Part shown: in pieces, positions 44,193-52,400 of the stretch
How the letters are laid out: each line of letters starts with the position of its first letter
Numbering within the stretch: the first letter of the stretch is position 1
Source of the DNA: Bacillus sp. SG-1
Lineage (GTDB): Bacteria; Bacillota; Bacilli; Bacillales; Bacillaceae_B
Length of the DNA stretch: 64,000 bases
Reading direction: 5' to 3'
Assembly (NCBI RefSeq): GCF_000181495.1
Contig: NZ_ABCF01000001.1
Span: 558,001 to 622,000 of the forward strand
Notes under the pieces: generated by a model
Database searches by the model: none
What the model saw: the letters and a program-made list of their open reading frames with translations, nothing else
What the model was told of the DNA's origin: nothing
Position numbers and translations under genes: made by a program

Positions 44193-44564
44193 ATGAGTGA
44201 AAATAAGAAAAGTGCAGTTTCATTTCTGCAAATGGTAGCATCCGGAAACGTTCGGGAGGCTTTTAAAACATACACAGCCCCAGGCTTTTTCCATCATAAC
44301 CCTTACTTCAAAGGAGATGCAGAATCAATCATTCCTGCAATGGAAGAGAATGCAGAAAACAACCTGGAAAAATCCTTTGAAGTTTTACGAGCAATTGAAG
44401 AGGGGGAAACTGTAGCAGTGCATTCTTACGTGAAGCAAAATCAGGAGGATCTTGGCGCTGTTCTGGTTCACATCTTCCGTTTCGAGGGAGAACGCATCGT
44501 GGAAATGTGGGATGTCGGTCAGGTCATTCCGGAAAATTCACCTAATGAAAATGGCGCTTTTTAA
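44193..44564 (+). CDS. SnoaL-like/NTF2-fold protein
   Basis: A 123-aa protein with the SnoaL pattern: FLQMVASGNVREAFKTYTAPGFFHHNPYF then IPAMEENAENN, AVHSYV, VHIFRFEGERIVEMWDVGQ. These are small enzymes or binding proteins. Role unknown here. ATG at 44193 follows GAAAGG. A terminator follows. Confidence 0.8.
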   Translation: MSENKKSAVSFLQMVASGNVREAFKTYTAPGFFHHNPYFKGDAESIIPAMEENAENNLEKSFEVLRAIEEGETVAVHSYVKQNQEDLGAVLVHIFRFEGERIVEMWDVGQVIPENSPNENGAF

Positions 44565-44576
44565 CCGTGTTATAAC

Positions 44577-44604
44577 AAAACGGCTGTCTTGCACAGCCGT
44601 TTTT
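44577..44604 (+). terminator. Strong terminator
   Basis: AAAACGGCTGT pairs with ACAGCCGTTTT, followed by T. Confidence 0.85.
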
Positions 44605-44762
44605 CAATTGTTACTTAAGGAAGATGTTTCTTTAGGAGATTTATACATGGCTGCCTGGAGGTTGGTATTTAAAGTAATATCCACATTGATGGCTACAATG
44701 TTGCGGGGGAATGGCTTTTATTGTCCGGACTTGGATACCGTCACTGGCACGTTATGACACCT

Positions 44763-44796
44763 TAAAAAAGCTCAGAAACCAATCTGAGCTTTTTAA
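44763..44796 (-). terminator. Terminator of the 44798 gene
   Basis: AAAAAGCTCAGA pairs with TCTGAGCTTTTT. T tract on the minus strand. Confidence 0.8.
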
Positions 44797-44797
44797 A

Positions 44798-44923
44798 TTA
44801 TTTCCTTTTCTGTGCCTGCTGCTTGTTGGCTTGCAATTCGGCTGCGTACTCTTCCTGAGACTTCCCTTGTTTTGCTGCCTCAGACTGGATTTTGCGGAAC
44901 TTGTTGTCGTTTAAATTCGGCAT
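44798..44923 (-). CDS. 41-residue basic protein
   Basis: A 41-aa helical, Gln/Lys-rich protein (RKIQSEAAKQGKSQEEY). AAGGAGGTG is an excellent SD. Size and composition resemble minor sporulation or stress proteins, but I cannot name a family. Confidence 0.65.
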   Translation of the reverse strand: MPNLNDNKFRKIQSEAAKQGKSQEEYAAELQANKQQAQKRK

Positions 44924-45181
44924 AGTGACACCTCCTTACGAACATGGATATTATGCACGTTGAGACCTGTTTTATTCGACAAAAAATAGACGCATTTTCC
45001 TATAAGAAAATGATAGTCAAAATGGAAGGTACAGTGTAAAATAAATTTAAATTTCTGTGGTGTGCCAAAGAGGCTTCCATCAGAGAATATAGCCCTTTTC
45101 AAAACTTCATAATTTTGCCGCTTCCAGTATCAAGAGATTTCTAATTATTTCGAATTTTAATAGACAAGAGGTAGATGAAAG

Positions 45182-45826
45182 TTGACAATGGAGACTCAAG
45201 AATTAGCTGTTAAGGAACAAAGTATTTTTCATCACGTTGGGAATAAAATCAAAACGGAAGATAGAGAGATAAATATTATTGCCAAATTGGAAGAACCACT
45301 CATCGTCGTCTTGGGAAATGTACTGAGCGACGAAGAATGTGATGCGCTAATTGGATTGTCAAAGGATAAACTGAAGCGGTCGAAAATAGGGAACACTCGG
45401 AACGAAAATGACATGCGGACAAGCAGCAGCACGTTCATGGAAGAGGGCGAAAGTGAAGTCGTAACAAGAGTTGAAAAAAGGATTTCCCAAATTATGAATA
45501 TCCCTTACGAAAATGGAGAAGGGCTGCAAATCTTGAATTATAAAATCGGACAGGAGTACAAAGCTCATTTTGATTTCTTTAAAAATGCAAGCAACCCCCG
45601 GATCAGCACATTGGTCATGTATCTGAATGATGTCGAAGAGGGCGGGGAAACGTATTTTCCCAAATTGAATTTCTCGGTTTCTCCCCAAAAAGGTATGGCG
45701 GTGTACTTCGAGTATTTTTATGACAACCAAGAATTGAATGACCTGACCCTGCATGGCGGGGCACCAGTTATCATCGGAGATAAATGGGCGGCCACGCAAT
45801 GGATGAGAAGGAAGCAAGTAAAATAA
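45182..45826 (+). CDS. 2OG-Fe(II) oxygenase, prolyl 4-hydroxylase type
   Basis: A 214-aa protein with the catalytic facial triad: His129 and Asp131 in YKAHFDFF, His191 in LHGGAPV, and the 2-oxoglutarate-binding Lys201 in GDKWAATQWMR. Length and order match bacterial P4H enzymes such as the Bacillus anthracis collagen-like prolyl hydroxylase. The substrate protein is not encoded nearby. TTG start at 45182 with AGAGGTAG. Strong terminator at 45834-45873. Confidence 0.9.
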   Translation: MTMETQELAVKEQSIFHHVGNKIKTEDREINIIAKLEEPLIVVLGNVLSDEECDALIGLSKDKLKRSKIGNTRNENDMRTSSSTFMEEGESEVVTRVEKRISQIMNIPYENGEGLQILNYKIGQEYKAHFDFFKNASNPRISTLVMYLNDVEEGGETYFPKLNFSVSPQKGMAVYFEYFYDNQELNDLTLHGGAPVIIGDKWAATQWMRRKQVK

Positions 45827-45833
45827 ATATATG

Positions 45834-45873
45834 AGCGTACCAGTGTATATAATCGCTGGTACGCTTTTTTTTT
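45834..45873 (+). terminator. Strong terminator of the P4H gene
   Basis: AGCGTACCAG pairs with CTGGTACGCT and is followed by eight T. Confidence 0.9.
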
Positions 45874-46011
45874 GAGCAGGAATAAAGTTTATTGGTAAAT
45901 TTTTCTCGTTGTTAAATAGAATAAGCTTATAAACAACAAATATTTATTGAAAAACAATAAATAATCCATTAAACTAAAGTGGAACATTTTACTAAACAGG
46001 GGGACCGGCCA

Positions 46012-46428
46012 ATGAGAAAATTAACACCTCTTTTGCTATCCGTTTTAATGCTTTCTGCTTGTTGGAATAATAATCAAGTTCAAGAAAAGGAGAATGTTGT
46101 ATCTATCGTTATCGAGAATAATTCAGATATTGAATTCTCCTCGATGGTCATCAAGCTTTACCAGGAAGGTGACTTAACATCCTCTCAGGGTACCGCGAAT
46201 GCTGATGGGTCCAATTTTGAAAAAGATGATGTCCTTCGTTTAAAATACTATGAACAAGATATGAACCTAGAGGGAATTGCCTCAATGGAAGTGTTCCTTG
46301 TCGACTCCAATGGCTCAGAAACGTCAGTTAACCAAACACATTCTCTGGTTCTAACAAAAAATAAAGAATTCAACTTTGAAATAACCGGAGATACAAAAGA
46401 TAATGCCAAAATCTCAAAGATAAACTAA
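46012..46428 (+). CDS. Lipoprotein, unknown
   Basis: A 138-aa protein with lipobox MLSAC and a beta-rich mature part (VVSIVIENNSDIEFSSMVIKLY). ATG at 46012 follows CAGGGGGA. It probably precedes the propeller gene in a short operon (52-bp gap). Confidence 0.7.
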   Translation: MRKLTPLLLSVLMLSACWNNNQVQEKENVVSIVIENNSDIEFSSMVIKLYQEGDLTSSQGTANADGSNFEKDDVLRLKYYEQDMNLEGIASMEVFLVDSNGSETSVNQTHSLVLTKNKEFNFEITGDTKDNAKISKIN

Positions 46429-46480
46429 AGAAAGAATCTAATAAGAGTAAATGTCCATCCTAATAGCAGGAGGGATACAC

Positions 46481-47692
46481 TTGATAATAAGGATTCTTGT
46501 TGTACTTTTAACTTGTATGTCTTTACTTCAATCTGCCCACGCGGAAACGAATTTGAAAGCGGTCTTCATCCGCAGCCACCAGTTATGGATCAAAGAAGGA
46601 AAAGGTGAAATCCAGATTACAAAAAACGCGTATGTGTCTTCACCAAAATGGTCATATGACGGAAGGTTTGTTGCTTTCATTGATGGGGATGAAAAGGGGA
46701 AGAAAACGGAATTATTCATCTATGACACGAAAGAGAAAGAAACCTTTCAGCCGTATGTAAAGATCGAAACGTCCAACTTCAAATGGTCGCCTGTCAACAA
46801 TCAGCTGGCTTACACTTCAGGCGGAGTTTTAAATGTGACCAAGGTAAAAAACGGCCGGCCGCAGGGATTTGAAAACGTGTCTTTGGGGGCAGGTGACTTT
46901 GAATGGTTTCCAAACGGCAAAGAGTTTATTGTCTCTTCCCAGCCGAATCTGCTTCCGACGGGATGGGAGCCAATCAAGCTTTATAAGATCCCTGTTGAAG
47001 CAAAACTTTCTCCTGAAAACGTGAAGCTATTTTATACTATTGAAACGAATGAACCAGATTTTTTTGCAATTACGGCTGATTATTTTAAATGGAGCCACAA
47101 TGGAAATTGGCTGAGTTTTCTCGCCACTCCGACTGCTTCCTGGTCGAATGACAGTAATACATTGTGTGTCTTGAATTCAAAGGGAGAGCAGTTTCATACT
47201 ATTGGAAAAATGCTGTGGTATCCAGATTGGATGAAATGGGCTCCTTCAACTGACCATCTTGCGTATATATCTGGTGAAGGAAGGTTCTTCGTCGAAAATA
47301 AGAAATCAACAATCGCGGACATGCCGGCAGCTGTCCAGCAAAAACAATATACTCCTGACGGCTATGTCGACCTTGATTTGGCCTGGTTTTCACCGGAGCG
47401 TGTCATCGTCGCCCGTGCAGAAGAAAATAAAGAGTGGGATGAAGGACCGATCCCGACCATGTTCACCAGCCTTCATGCAATCAACATTGGTACAGACAGT
47501 CAAGAACAGCTTACATTTCCAGGGAAGAATGAAGTGGACCTCGATCCGCAAGTAGTAGGTACAACAATCACCTGGTTCCGGAAAAAGCCAGACCAAATGT
47601 ATGGAGACGTTTTGGCGAAAGAAGGTTTAAAGGGCAAGGAAAAAACGCTGATAGAACATGTGGATTCAGCTCCAACTTATTACTCGGAATAG
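46481..47692 (+). CDS. TolB-like beta-propeller protein, secreted
   Basis: A 403-aa protein: signal peptide ending near AHAET, then blades with repeated PKWSYDGRFVAFI, FKWSPVNNQLAYTSG, FEWFPNGKEFIV, FKWSHNGNWLSFL and MKWAPSTDHLAYIS words, as in WD40/TolB propellers. TTG at 46481 behind GCAGGAGG. It may bind ligand or polysaccharide outside the cell. Confidence 0.8.
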   Translation: MIIRILVVLLTCMSLLQSAHAETNLKAVFIRSHQLWIKEGKGEIQITKNAYVSSPKWSYDGRFVAFIDGDEKGKKTELFIYDTKEKETFQPYVKIETSNFKWSPVNNQLAYTSGGVLNVTKVKNGRPQGFENVSLGAGDFEWFPNGKEFIVSSQPNLLPTGWEPIKLYKIPVEAKLSPENVKLFYTIETNEPDFFAITADYFKWSHNGNWLSFLATPTASWSNDSNTLCVLNSKGEQFHTIGKMLWYPDWMKWAPSTDHLAYISGEGRFFVENKKSTIADMPAAVQQKQYTPDGYVDLDLAWFSPERVIVARAEENKEWDEGPIPTMFTSLHAINIGTDSQEQLTFPGKNEVDLDPQVVGTTITWFRKKPDQMYGDVLAKEGLKGKEKTLIEHVDSAPTYYSE

Positions 47693-47708
47693 TGAAACGA
47701 TGCCAAGA

Positions 47709-47743
47709 AAAAAAGACCTCCGGGTGATTCCTGAAGGTCTTTC
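47709..47743 (+). terminator. Intrinsic terminator
   Basis: AAAGACCTCC pairs with (T)GAAGGTCTTT. The loop is about 10 nt. Confidence 0.7.
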
Positions 47744-47800
47744 AGTTGTTATATAAGTTCACTCTTGGAGACTAATGTTTTTTAGTAACGGGTGTAGTTA

Positions 47801-47920
47801 CTACTTCAAAAACTTTCTTTTTTGTTTCTTAAAGTAAGCTCTCTTTTCAGGGATTCTTTTCTCATACTGTTTAGCCTCTTTCTCATACAACTCACGTGCT
47901 TTCTGATAAATGTAAGTCAT
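47801..47920 (-). CDS. 39-residue basic helical protein
   Basis: A 39-aa protein: YIYQKARELYEKEAKQYEK then KKQKRKFLK. SD GGGAGGGA is strong. Very Lys- and Tyr-rich. Unknown family. Confidence 0.55.
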   Translation of the reverse strand: MTYIYQKARELYEKEAKQYEKRIPEKRAYFKKQKRKFLK

Positions 47921-48165
47921 GTTAATCCCTCCCGCATATACTTATAAATAACCCTGCATTTTTACTGATTGTATGCTGGGTTATTTCCTTTCATACTAAA
48001 ACCTGTAAAAAGATTTGTCTATAGGCATAAGGAAATTTTTCTGAAAATTAATACAAATGCAACATTTTTTTGACCATAAGCAAAAATGCCTAACTTATGG
48101 ATATAAATGAATGAAAAGCCGAGGGAGGTAGAAAACTACTAAGGATTCAACCAATTCAGGGGTGT
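47921..48165. other. Intergenic region
   Basis: About 245 bp. An AATAACCC..GGGTTATT hairpin (47945-47986) is the only clear structure. Confidence 0.4.
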
Positions 48166-48957
48166 ATGATGAATAATTCTGGAAATCAACAACAGAGCAG
48201 ATGGGAGCTGGCCCATCTCAGTATATTCGGCACAACCCAGGTTCATTTAAGAAATCCATATACCATAGCATTCTGGTCTATCGCCTTTCCTGGTTATGGT
48301 CATTTGCTTTTGTCCAAGTATTTACGTGGTTTCTCTTTGGTTATATGGGAGATTTTCATCAATCAATTGACGCATTTAAATCTTGCAATGATCCATTCTT
48401 TTACAGGAAATATTGACGCTGCCAAAGACGTATTGGATGTAAGGTATATGCACTTATACATACCGGTTTATCTTTTCGCCATTCTGGATAGTTATCGTTC
48501 CACTGTGGACTTAAATAAAATTTACCTAATAAATGAAAATAAATCGCCCTCAGTGAAAAAGCTCATTATCCGGCCGTTTGAAATCAACTACCTTGATAAA
48601 CGGAACCCAATGATCGCCTTCTTTTCTTCAATGACGATTCCTAGTGTTGGCCAGTTGTACACACACAGGATTTTTGGGGCTATATTTACTCTTATTAGTA
48701 CCGTTATATATGTTTATTACTCTCATGTGCTCGAAGGTGTTCATTATCTGCTGATAGGGGATATAGAGAAGTCAACCAGCGTACTTGATCCGCAATGGCT
48801 GCTTTATATTCCATCTTTTTATTTTTTTACCATCTATGATTCCTATATGAATGCCGTGGAAAATAATAAATTGTTTGATTCAGAACAAAAACAATATCTT
48901 AAAAGAAATTACCAGCCCAAGGACTTTAAGATAAAGAAAGGTGTGAAGGTGGAATAA
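48166..48957 (+). CDS. Polytopic membrane protein, unknown
   Basis: A 263-aa protein with two similar halves, each with a SIAFPGYGHLL / SSMTIPSVGQLY type helix, a polar loop and a YIPVYLFAILDSYRS / YIPSFYFFTIYDSYM stretch, so it looks internally duplicated. ATG at 48166. Its stop overlaps the next start (TAATG). Confidence 0.65.
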   Translation: MMNNSGNQQQSRWELAHLSIFGTTQVHLRNPYTIAFWSIAFPGYGHLLLSKYLRGFSLVIWEIFINQLTHLNLAMIHSFTGNIDAAKDVLDVRYMHLYIPVYLFAILDSYRSTVDLNKIYLINENKSPSVKKLIIRPFEINYLDKRNPMIAFFSSMTIPSVGQLYTHRIFGAIFTLISTVIYVYYSHVLEGVHYLLIGDIEKSTSVLDPQWLLYIPSFYFFTIYDSYMNAVENNKLFDSEQKQYLKRNYQPKDFKIKKGVKVE

Positions 48958-49409
48958 TGCAGATATTTGCGACTTTTGACCATTCACAATACCTTGAAAT
49001 AGCGATCTCCAAACTGGAACAGAGAGGGATCACCGACATCTTTGCCGTTCCATTGGACAACCGTACTGAAATGCCGAGACTCTTTGACTCACTGCATCGG
49101 TCTGACGGCATCTCGCTCATTAATAAAGGCATGTTTTTTGCGGTGCTTTTTGCGGTCATAGGAGCGAGCAGAGGGTTTATCCTTGAATGGGGACCGATTT
49201 ACTGGGGTCTGATTGGAGCAGGTTCCGGTTTCTTACTCGGCTTTATCATCGATTTAATACAAGTCTTTATTAAAAGAAAAAAAACAAAACTGTTAAAAGG
49301 AAAAAGCTCTGAAGTGATTATGATTATTAACTGCAGTGAAGAAGATAGCGATGAAGTCGTGAAGATTCTTTGGGACAATTTATCACTTGGAGTCGCGAAG
49401 GTGAAGTAA
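48957..49409 (+). CDS. Stress-protein-like membrane protein
   Basis: A 150-aa protein: an N-terminal soluble domain (FATFDHSQYLEIAISKLEQRGITDIFAV) resembling the heat-induced/YflT class, a TM pair and a basic C-terminal tail. Coupled to the preceding gene. Family call is tentative. Confidence 0.5.
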   Translation: MQIFATFDHSQYLEIAISKLEQRGITDIFAVPLDNRTEMPRLFDSLHRSDGISLINKGMFFAVLFAVIGASRGFILEWGPIYWGLIGAGSGFLLGFIIDLIQVFIKRKKTKLLKGKSSEVIMIINCSEEDSDEVVKILWDNLSLGVAKVK

Positions 49410-49456
49410 GAGGGGGGCGGATCGTTTCTACTAGTAAACGATTATAGTCGGTTTGG

Positions 49457-49590
49457 TGCATAAATGTCGCTTTTTTACGCATAAGTACCTCGATTTGATG
49501 CATAACTTCCAAAGCAGAAGCAAAACTACCCGAGTTTGATGCATAATCACTTCATTACAGTGCATAACATCAAATTGATACAAAATTTTG
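49457..49590. repeat. Intergenic array, 21-bp period, word TGCATAA
   Basis: TGCATAA (or ACGCATAA) occurs at 49457, 49478, 49499, 49540 and 49561, i.e. steps of 21, 21, 41 and 21 bp. Spacers alternate ATGTCGC-type and TTTGA-type. Non-coding, between a + gene and the converging PAS-STAS gene. Confidence 0.75.
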
Positions 49591-49682
49591 TGTCTCCCAT
49601 TATCGAGAAAAGCGTCAGAAATGCTGATATTTTCAACAAGGAAAACCCTAAGCTAATATAGAATACAATTAATAGCTATCAA

Positions 49683-49720
49683 AAAAGCCCTGACCGGATC
49701 ATTCATCCGAGCAGGGCTGT
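49683..49720 (-). terminator. Terminator of the PAS-STAS gene
   Basis: AAAGCCCTG pairs with CAGGGCTG(T), with an inner CGGAT..ATCCG. Minus-strand T tract TTTTTT. Confidence 0.8.
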
Positions 49721-49730
49721 AAAAGGTATA

Positions 49731-50516
49731 TTATTCAATCAGCGTTTTGATATATTTTACAGCTTGTTTGACATTGTTCAAGCTTTTCAAAGAGCTCAAA
49801 TCAAAACCTAATTCAACGGTTTTCTGCGCCATTTCGGGTCTGATGCCAGAGAGGACCGGGTTAATTCCGAGCATCTTCATAATTGAACTCAATTTATAAA
49901 GAAATTCAATAACCTGTTCATCAAGATTATAAACACCGGAAAAATCCAGGATGACATACTTTATGTCTGTTTCTCCTTTGAGTTTTTCAGGTAACGTCTC
50001 CAACAGCAGGTTTGCTTTGTCGTTATCAATCGTTCCGACCAGTGGAATGATTGATATGCCATCGGAAACAGGGACGACCGGCGTGGAAATTTGGTGAATT
50101 TCATCTTTTAGCCGTTTTTCTTGCTCTTTCCGGCTAGTAATGTCACGTAACACTGATAAAACATAACGTTTTCCTTCATGCAGGAAAGGGTGGCAGTACA
50201 GTTCGACTTCCACTTCCCTGCCGTCGATGGTGACCACAGGCTGTTCGATAAGTTGGCCAATCTCATTTTCTACCAAAGCTTTACGAATTCTTTCTTTTAT
50301 CATAGTTTTTGAGCCATTAGGAAATATATCCAGTACTTTTGCACCTGCCAGGGCCTCTTTGGATGCTCCAAGAAAATCTGCACCTGACTGGTTGATATAA
50401 ACAACCCGATAATCGCTGTGAATTATAATGGTTTCAAACGTATTTTCAATTATATTACGTAAGAGACTCTGGTTTGCATAACTTTCGATATCGATGGACT
50501 GCGGAGTTTGTTCCAT
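49731..50516 (-). CDS. PAS-STAS regulator
   Basis: A 261-aa protein: PAS domain about residues 18-130 (ETIIIHSDYRVVYINQSGADFLGASKEAL, RKALVENEIG) with a PAC-like RYVLSVLRDITSRKEQE, then STAS about 150-258 (VILDFSGVYNLDEQVIEFL, SGIRPEMAQK). It resembles the RsbR/YtvA group of stressosome regulators. The first position homologous to the RsbR phospho-Thr (IDT) is LDE here. Monocistronic. Confidence 0.85.
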   Translation of the reverse strand: MEQTPQSIDIESYANQSLLRNIIENTFETIIIHSDYRVVYINQSGADFLGASKEALAGAKVLDIFPNGSKTMIKERIRKALVENEIGQLIEQPVVTIDGREVEVELYCHPFLHEGKRYVLSVLRDITSRKEQEKRLKDEIHQISTPVVPVSDGISIIPLVGTIDNDKANLLLETLPEKLKGETDIKYVILDFSGVYNLDEQVIEFLYKLSSIMKMLGINPVLSGIRPEMAQKTVELGFDLSSLKSLNNVKQAVKYIKTLIE

Positions 50517-50776
50517 ATTTCCACTCCTATCTTCTAATTTCTTACTCTAGCATAAACCCTTTAGGGCTGTTTGGCTAGGTTTGTACGGAAATTCAAAGAT
50601 TTAGATTAAGTTGGTGGGGTTTTAACTTTTATTTAAATGAGGAGGTTTGATGCAAGTAGGGGGCAGGTTGAACGTGTTTTATGTTGAACTCTGCAAAATA
50701 CGTCCGTTAACCATACTTTTCAGTACAGAATACATACGTTTTATTGTAAAAAATGAGCAACAAGGAGTGAATAACA

Positions 50777-51070
50777 ATGAAGTGGAAACGTTGGTTACTC
50801 ATAGTCCTAGCCATATTTTTAATGGCGGCCATCTTCACCAATCCAACAAAACAGGACTATATACAGTTTAGTGAAGAGAGCATTGGGGAACCCATTCCGG
50901 AAGAGGCGGACAATACATATATTGAGAGAATCAATTTTGTTCTTTTTTCTGCCTATACTCCGGTTACCCATCTTGAACACGGCATGACCCATCTTGGGAT
51001 CTTTGGGAAGTTTGTTAAGGTATCTGATGGGCAGTATGATTATCCCTTTTGGCTGGAATTTTTCAATTGA
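50777..51070 (+). CDS. Small secreted or anchored protein, DUF4359-like
   Basis: A 97-aa protein: one TM (WLLIVLAIFLMAAIF), then TNPTKQDYIQFSEES and an outer domain. The TNP..DY motif after the TM resembles DUF4359. SD CAAGGAGTG. Tentative. Confidence 0.6.
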   Translation: MKWKRWLLIVLAIFLMAAIFTNPTKQDYIQFSEESIGEPIPEEADNTYIERINFVLFSAYTPVTHLEHGMTHLGIFGKFVKVSDGQYDYPFWLEFFN

Positions 51071-51117
51071 AGAGAGGGGCGGGTTACAGGCCCGTCCCTG
51101 TATTGGATAAGGTATAG

Positions 51118-51882
51118 TTAAGCCTCTGAAATGATAATCGTCTTCTGGACTGCTTCCGCTTTTTTATAAGCCTCAGCGATGCCCAATTCTTTCTTGAAAT
51201 TTTTGGATACCTTTTTGTACGGAAGCGCTAACTCGAAATCCTTCATAAAAGGAAATGATTCAATTATTACTTCATCCTGGCTTTTCCAGTGAGCCTTCAG
51301 TAGCTTTTGTTTCGGGTGAAACAACTGGGTATTCTTAAATCCATTCCGAAACCAAGGGTGCTCATCCTGTTTCTCAACTCCGGGATCGTTCAAGCAGAGG
51401 TAGAGGGAAAGATTATCCGAGAATTGCAGTAGAGCAAAATGCTGATGAAGCAGCTGTTGGTCAAGTTCAGGTGTATTCTGTTTAATTTTCTTTTGCCGTT
51501 TTGTTTCTTCGTGGATAAAATGAATGCCATCAGGGTCTTTGGATTGAGAAAAGAATGAACAGAAATGCATACTGCAAAGAAGAGCCGCATAAGGGTTCAT
51601 GCTCTCAATCTCATGGAGACCGATTTTATAAAAAGCCAGCTTTGGAAGCAGGGGGTAATCAGAAAAAGTGTAAGGCGCATCCGCCTGGTCATTCCAAATA
51701 GGCGTCTCATCCAACCCGATCCACCCGCGGTCGTGTTCACGTGCTGCATATACAGCGTCATTAAAGTAGGAGTCCGATTTAAGTAACGATCTATTAAGCT
51801 GTCGGGTGATTTCACCCGACAAAAAGGCGTGGTCATGCTGTGTAATCATGATGAAAGAGTCATTATTTTCCCTGATTATCAT
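51118..51882 (-). CDS. DUF3891-family protein
   Basis: A 254-aa protein. MIIRENNDSFIMITQHDHAFLSGEI, VYAAREHDRGWIGLDETP, and multiple His/Asp residues (QHDHA, REHDRGW, LLHQHFALLQF) fit a helical HD-like metal fold of the DUF3891 type. ATG at 51882 follows AAAGGGG. Activity unknown. Confidence 0.78.
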   Translation of the reverse strand: MIIRENNDSFIMITQHDHAFLSGEITRQLNRSLLKSDSYFNDAVYAAREHDRGWIGLDETPIWNDQADAPYTFSDYPLLPKLAFYKIGLHEIESMNPYAALLCSMHFCSFFSQSKDPDGIHFIHEETKRQKKIKQNTPELDQQLLHQHFALLQFSDNLSLYLCLNDPGVEKQDEHPWFRNGFKNTQLFHPKQKLLKAHWKSQDEVIIESFPFMKDFELALPYKKVSKNFKKELGIAEAYKKAEAVQKTIIISEA

Positions 51883-52400
51883 TTCATGTGACCCCTTTCT
51901 GATACTTTTTTTCTTCCTTATATACCCTTTCATATGGTGTTCTGTTAGACAATAATATAATTATTAAAAGCGGGAATTTATTATATCGATACAACCAGTA
52001 TATCTAAACACAATACTAATATCATGTTTTGGATTAGTTTCTTTGGGTGGAGCATTAACTTTATTGCGCCTGTATTGACTCCCTTCTAATTAAAAAGGGA
52101 CTACAAGATTTTGGTGAACAGGTTTTTTAAAATACCAATAGTTGACTGTTCCAGTCGCTTTACTGTGGGCATGCTTCTAATTGAAAATACTCAGACACAA
52201 AGATTTTCGATTAATAGGTAGGTAAGGGGCATCATCTCGTTCGATAGTGCAAATGGTGTGCCGCGCTAAAATCTTCAGCACATTATAATACATATTTCTT
52301 CAAATTATTATCACAACCCGCATTCAATATTCAGACAAGTTTGAATATTAGTCTTTCCTATGTCATAATATTGGTAATTATCTACAGGGAGGGATATCCG
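51883..52400. other. Intergenic region upstream of the hydroxy-acid oxidase
   Basis: About 500 bp with no supported ORF. Contains AATATTCA / TGAATATT inverted repeat at 52326-52349 and a TATAAT box near 52284. No RNA family was recognised. Confidence 0.4.
52326..52349. promoter_or_regulatory. Inverted repeat upstream of the oxidase gene
   Basis: AATATTCA and TGAATATT with an 8-nt spacer, about 52 bp before the start. Candidate operator. Regulator unknown. Confidence 0.4.

Noticed and set aside
44644-44757. Short ORF between two terminators
   Set aside because: No Shine-Dalgarno at the ATG near 44647 and no recognisable protein features.
49327-49512. Reverse-strand ORF over the TGCATAA array
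   Set aside because: No ribosome-binding site. The apparent MHQ repeats are a by-product of the 21-bp period, and it overlaps the real gene at 48957-49409.
50647-50871. ORF with a strong SD overlapping the DUF4359-like gene
   Set aside because: It has GAGGAGG upstream but its sequence is a shadow of the better supported frame at 50777-51070 and shows no signal peptide or domain.
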